Below, piece by piece: positions 61,081-64,000 of a stretch of 64,000 nt of DNA. The notes beneath the pieces were generated by a model. The model was not told the origin of the DNA. It saw only the letters and a program-made list of their open reading frames with translations, and did not search any database. Each line of letters begins with the position of its first letter. Positions within the stretch are counted from its first letter, which is position 1. The stretch is from JAAYOS01 sp050950785 (GTDB lineage: Bacteria; Bacillota; Clostridia; Oscillospirales; JAAYOS01). Position numbers and translations under genes: made by a program. The stretch is from the NCBI GenBank assembly GCA_050950785.1, contig JBMNIG010000013.1:1-64000 (forward strand), in the 5' to 3' direction.

Positions 61081-61119
61081 CGTTGTACCAATTATAGTAC
61101 TATTTCCTTTACTTGTCAA
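61081..61119 (-). promoter_or_regulatory. consensus promoter with operator motif, CocE-type gene
   Basis: Minus strand: TTGACA (61119-61114), 17-base spacer, TATAAT (61096-61091), both perfect. GGTACAACGAT follows directly, matching GGTACAACGTT at 54605-54615 in all but one position. It lies about 30 bases before the start codon. Confidence 0.75.
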
Positions 61120-61190
61120 TCTGATTGTCTTTTTTCTATTAGCTGTTTGTGTCATATGATAATCGATTTTTTTGATAATTCCATGGCTCA

Positions 61191-61234
61191 CGATAATATC
61201 TTTCAGACATGGGTCGCGATAATATCTTTCAGAC
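61191..61234. repeat. 18-bp direct repeat, 26-bp period
   Basis: CGATAATATCTTTCAGAC occurs exactly at 61191-61208 and 61217-61234. It lies upstream of the CocE-type promoter. The stretch 61235-61480 holds no gene I can support. Confidence 0.9.
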
Positions 61235-61489
61235 CAAAATCGGTATGAGGCGGGCCTTGTTGTTGACAGCAAGGGAAACACATATGACTTCACTTGGCAT
61301 TCGATTGCTTACCGACTGGTTGCGCGCTACTTGAGCTATTTCGTCTATTTACTTGGGTACACTTGCTGCAATCCGTCTGGGATATGCCAGCAATTAGAGA
61401 ACGCGCAACAGGTCAAATATCGTACACATTCCGTTTGATCTTGTCATTTTAATTTATATTGCAATATTGGTGTGTCTAAAGGCAAAAAA

Positions 61490-61535
61490 AGAGCAGCTTC
61501 CGAATATTGAGTAATCGGAATAGTGCTCTGTTTTT
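61490..61535. terminator. bidirectional terminator after the HD-GYP gene
   Basis: AGAGCAGCTTCCGA pairs imperfectly with TCGGAATAGTGCTCT; AAAAAAA precedes it and GTTTTTT follows, so it can work on either strand. It lies about 60 bases beyond the minus-strand stop at 61588. Confidence 0.85.
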
Positions 61536-61556
61536 TCTCGTTACGTACTTTTTCTT

Positions 61557-61596
61557 TTACTAATATCTCAATCTTCTTACTAATATCTTAATCTTC
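61557..61596. repeat. 20-bp tandem duplication across the HD-GYP stop codon
   Basis: TTACTAATATCTCAATCTTC (61557-61576) and TTACTAATATCTTAATCTTC (61577-61596) differ at one base. The second copy contains the stop and last codons of the minus-strand gene. Confidence 0.9.
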
Positions 61597-62799
61597 CTCT
61601 TCTGCTCCCACATCATGTTCATGAGGCATCAAATCCCTCAAATCTTCTGACGAACCATCCCTCAAGTCTTCCGGCATAATGTTGCATTTTGTTATAAAAG
61701 CGTTGTAATCTATTAAACGACTGTTGTATCCAAGACTTGTAATGGACAAATCTGCGAAATTTAGGTCATTCATCAGATCAACTTCACAGAAGGGCACATC
61801 GTCTTCGACATTAAACATTCGCACAACCGGGCGCAGCTTGTTTTCATTGTTTTTAATTACAATTGCGGGGCAGCCATTTGACAGCTCCACCATCGTCCCG
61901 ATTGGATATGGAACTACTATCTTTAGAAATGCTTCAATTATCTCTGGGTCAAAGTGAATGCCCTTATACCTGAGAAGATATTCGATTGCCTCATCAGGAA
62001 ACCACGCTTTACGATAAGGTCTAATCGTAGTGAGTGCGTCGTAAACGTCGGCAACAGCCAAAATGCGTCCGTATACCGGTATGTCGGCGCCGGAGAGGCC
62101 CCTTGGATATCCGGTTCCATTAAAGCGCTCGTGGTGGCTTAGGATCCCGTTGAGAACCACACTCGAAACCGAATGGCCACTCTTTAGGCGTTCAACAGCC
62201 ATTTCAGGATGGCGCTTAATGATCGCATACTCCTCCGTGGTGAGCTTTCCGGGCTTATTTATAAGGTCTATTGAAATGTCGGTTTTCCCGACATCGTGAA
62301 GCAATGCGCCGGTAGCAAGATCCATCAATAAAGAAGTGCCGTATCCAAGCTTGTGGCCAATAGCTACGCTGAATATAGCAACAGACAGCGAATGTCGATA
62401 TGTATAGTCATCGTAATTTTGCAGATCCAAAAAGTCGATTAGGACCTCATCACTTTGGAGTATCTGAAGTACTAATTCCTTAGCAATTTCGGTGACCAAC
62501 GACATGTTGTCGATCGATATCTTTCTTGTTATAGATACCTCTTCAAAAACTCTTTTTATTCCACTAAGGGCTTTCTTTTTTAGCGTTGGCCCTATAATGT
62601 CACCCGGTTCGATATCCTTAGAAAACTCTGTGTCAATATAGCAGCCGCTCATGCTCCTCTCTTCCAGGCGGCGAATAATACAGTTGGTCAAAACTAATCC
62701 CTTTGTTACCAATGGTAACGATGTGCTGTCGTATGATGATACGACTGTTTTTGCCACTACCATCCCTGGTTTCAGTGAACTTGTCGGCACAAATATCAT
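61588..62799 (-). CDS. HD-GYP domain protein (probable c-di-GMP phosphodiesterase)
   Basis: The 403-aa protein has an N-terminal DUF3391-like part (PTSSLKPGMVVAKTVVSSYD), then the HD-GYP domain with YRHSLSVAIFSVAI, LLHDVGKTDI (HD), HPEMAVERLK and HHERFNGTGYPRGLSG. The GYP signature is intact, so hydrolysis of c-di-GMP to pGpG or GMP is likely. An acidic tail (DVGAEEED) ends in a tandem duplication. GAGGAT lies eight bases before the ATG. No receiver domain is attached. Confidence 0.93.
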   Translation of the reverse strand: MIFVPTSSLKPGMVVAKTVVSSYDSTSLPLVTKGLVLTNCIIRRLEERSMSGCYIDTEFSKDIEPGDIIGPTLKKKALSGIKRVFEEVSITRKISIDNMSLVTEIAKELVLQILQSDEVLIDFLDLQNYDDYTYRHSLSVAIFSVAIGHKLGYGTSLLMDLATGALLHDVGKTDISIDLINKPGKLTTEEYAIIKRHPEMAVERLKSGHSVSSVVLNGILSHHERFNGTGYPRGLSGADIPVYGRILAVADVYDALTTIRPYRKAWFPDEAIEYLLRYKGIHFDPEIIEAFLKIVVPYPIGTMVELSNGCPAIVIKNNENKLRPVVRMFNVEDDVPFCEVDLMNDLNFADLSITSLGYNSRLIDYNAFITKCNIMPEDLRDGSSEDLRDLMPHEHDVGAEEED

Positions 62800-63131
62800 A
62801 TGATTGTATCCTCACAACCCTTTTACTATATTAATACAGTATAATAAAAAACCAAATTATTTCAAGTCATTATGCGAAATTTGTTGAAAATTGTTGAACA
62901 ACTCATTATCATAACCGCTTTTAATTAAACAGTTCAACGACTGTTTATTAAACAGCTCGAAGTTTGACTATGATAAATAAAAAGCTGAAGATATTGATTT
63001 AGCAGCTCATTATCAGTCGATAAATATAAATGTGCACAACTAAATTTATCACTAAATTAAAAACTTTTTGCATTTTTACGTTGCATTCAGGTTAAAACAA
63101 CTATATAATATTTTAACGGGAGTGTCTGTGA
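62800..63131. other. divergent promoter region with imperfect repeats
   Basis: No gene. It contains TTGTTGAAAA/TTGTTGAACA in tandem (62881-62900), ATTAAACAGTTC and ATTAAACAGCTC 23 bases apart (62924-62960), and CTCATTATCA twice (62902, 63006). A promoter for the plus-strand ATPase gene lies at 63081-63109. Confidence 0.55.
63081..63109 (+). promoter_or_regulatory. promoter of the LolD-type ATPase gene
   Basis: TTGCAT (63081-63086), 17-base spacer and TATAAT (63104-63109). The start codon is 23 bases further on. Confidence 0.6.
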
Positions 63132-63806
63132 TTGATCCAATTAAAGAACATCCACAAGCGTTACCAAATGGGCGAAAATGTGGTAGATGCCCTTCGCGGT
63201 GTCAGCCTTGATATCGCAAGGGGCGATTTTATGTCGATAGTCGGCGCGTCCGGTTCGGGAAAAACGACACTTATGAACATTATAGGCTGTCTGGACATTC
63301 CAACGAGTGGACATTATATCCTTGAAGATGAGGATGTATCAAACTTCGGCAGGGATCGACTTGCTTTGCTCCGGAACACAAAGATTGGCTTCGTATTCCA
63401 GAATTTTAATCTACTTGGCCGTCTCACCGCATTGGAAAATGTCGAAATGCCACTTATTTTTCGTGGTGAGGACAAGTGGGTTCGCAGGGAAAAGGCAGCG
63501 ATTGCCCTAGAGCGTGTTGGGCTTGAAAGTCGTATGATGCACAAGCCAAATCAGCTGTCGGGTGGGCAGCAGCAGCGTGTCGCCATCGCCCGCGCGATCG
63601 TAGGCGAGCCTTCTGTTCTGCTTGCGGACGAGCCCACCGGGAATTTGGATACAGCCTCCGGACAGGATATCCTACGGCTTCTTACTTCACTTAACAACGG
63701 TGGAACCACCGTAGTTCTTATAACTCACGATCCGAGGATCGCGGCCTTCAGTCGCCGGAGCATCGTGCTCTCCGACGGCCGTATTATTTCAAACCGGATC
63801 GATTGA
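63132..63806 (+). CDS. LolD/MacB-type ABC transporter ATP-binding protein
   Basis: The 224-aa ATPase has Walker A GASGSGKTT (about residues 38-46), FQNFNLLGRLTALENVEMPL (the LolD-type Q-loop region), signature LSGGQQQRVAIARAI, Walker B VLLADEPTGNLD and the switch His in VLITHDP. This subgroup partners FtsX/MacB-like permeases for lipoprotein, peptide or antibiotic export. No permease follows; the next gene is a deaminase. TTG 63132 is the start, with GGGAG nine bases upstream. Confidence 0.93.
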   Translation: MIQLKNIHKRYQMGENVVDALRGVSLDIARGDFMSIVGASGSGKTTLMNIIGCLDIPTSGHYILEDEDVSNFGRDRLALLRNTKIGFVFQNFNLLGRLTALENVEMPLIFRGEDKWVRREKAAIALERVGLESRMMHKPNQLSGGQQQRVAIARAIVGEPSVLLADEPTGNLDTASGQDILRLLTSLNNGGTTVVLITHDPRIAAFSRRSIVLSDGRIISNRID

Positions 63807-63873
63807 TCACTAAGAGCGCATGTAACGGATTCCGCACCCAAATTTGTAGAAAGATTATTTTTGGAGGTATCGC

Positions 63874-64000
63874 ATGGCAAGAAGAGACAAGACTAACTAC
63901 TACCTGGATATAGCGGAAACCGTTCTTGAACGCAGCACATGTCTTAGACTTAAGTACGGTGCAATTATTGTCAAGAACGACGAGATTGTGTCTACAGGCT
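63874..64000 (+). CDS. dCMP/cytidine deaminase family protein (ComEB-like), partial
   Basis: Only 42 codons are inside the window: MARRDKTNYYLDIAETVLER and CLRLKYGAIIVKNDEIVSTG. That is the first strand and helix of the CDA fold as in ComEB-type dCMP deaminases, where Cys and the KYGAIIVK line precede the zinc motif HAE lying beyond the edge. GGAGG is six bases before the ATG. It begins 67 bases after the ABC ATPase stop. Confidence 0.85.
   Translation, partial: MARRDKTNYYLDIAETVLERSTCLRLKYGAIIVKNDEIVSTG

Noticed and set aside
61235..61480. Possible gene remnant (frame reading VVDSKGNTYDFTWHSIAYRL)
   Set aside because: Some coding-like flavour but no start, no family recognised and stops in all frames; not enough to call.

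Overview
The window looks like a chromosomal segment of an anaerobic low-to-mid-GC Firmicute, probably class Clostridia. The pointers are a sodium-type V-ATPase in the ntpFIKECGABD order, AGGAGG-type ribosome binding sites, MltG, a U32 peptidase, an anaerobic sulfatase-maturase-like radical SAM enzyme, DUF421 and DUF2156 proteins, and lipoproteins of the LplA type. No rRNA, tRNA or CRISPR array was recognised, and the genus cannot be fixed from the sequence.

Region 1 (1-14.8 kb) is a stack of mobile DNA against the 3' end of an RlmD/RumA-type rRNA methyltransferase gene. It starts with the packaging-proximal part of a prophage on the minus strand: terminase small subunit, a 60-aa protein, two ParB-fused DNA methyltransferases, an amidoligase-like pseudoenzyme, a small unknown protein, DUF4314, an amidoligase and an AIG2-type gamma-glutamylcyclotransferase. 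A serine-recombinase cluster follows (one decapitated remnant and two intact genes), interrupted by an IS110-family element with a long structured leader that is a candidate bridge RNA. Next come an orphan metallophosphoesterase and a 2.4-kb islet with a doubly frameshifted recombinase. The islet lies between two diverged direct repeats, each ending in a copy of the last codons of an rlmD gene.

Region 2 (14.8-36.4 kb) is mostly housekeeping: rlmD, a frameshifted DUF421 gene, a membrane protein, a tandem rhamnose-mutarotase-like protein, galM, a YfcE-type phosphoesterase, and a long minus-strand run (TagA/WecG, thymidylate kinase, DUF2156, GNAT, DJ-1, 5-formyl-THF cyclo-ligase, MltG, U32 peptidase). 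A hypoxanthine-DNA-glycosylase gene (frameshifted), a response regulator with a GGDDF domain, gltX, a DUF3298 lipoprotein and a radical-SAM/DUF4130 pair linked to DNA repair follow.

Region 3 (36.5-45.3 kb) is the complete V-ATPase operon. The proteolipid keeps the sodium-ligand set. The catalytic A subunit carries a single-base insertion.

Region 4 (45.5-64 kb) holds a SPASM radical SAM enzyme, hydrolases, a MATE exporter and a LacI-centred catabolic cluster. That cluster has two paralogous solute-binding lipoproteins, a metallo-beta-lactamase-fold hydrolase and a CocE-type peptidase/esterase. Three of its promoters share an ACAACG-containing motif. No permease genes are present. The window ends with an HD-GYP protein, a LolD-type ATPase and the start of a dCMP deaminase gene.

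Two global features stand out: single-base frameshifts in several otherwise normal genes, and many short tandem duplications between genes and at gene ends.
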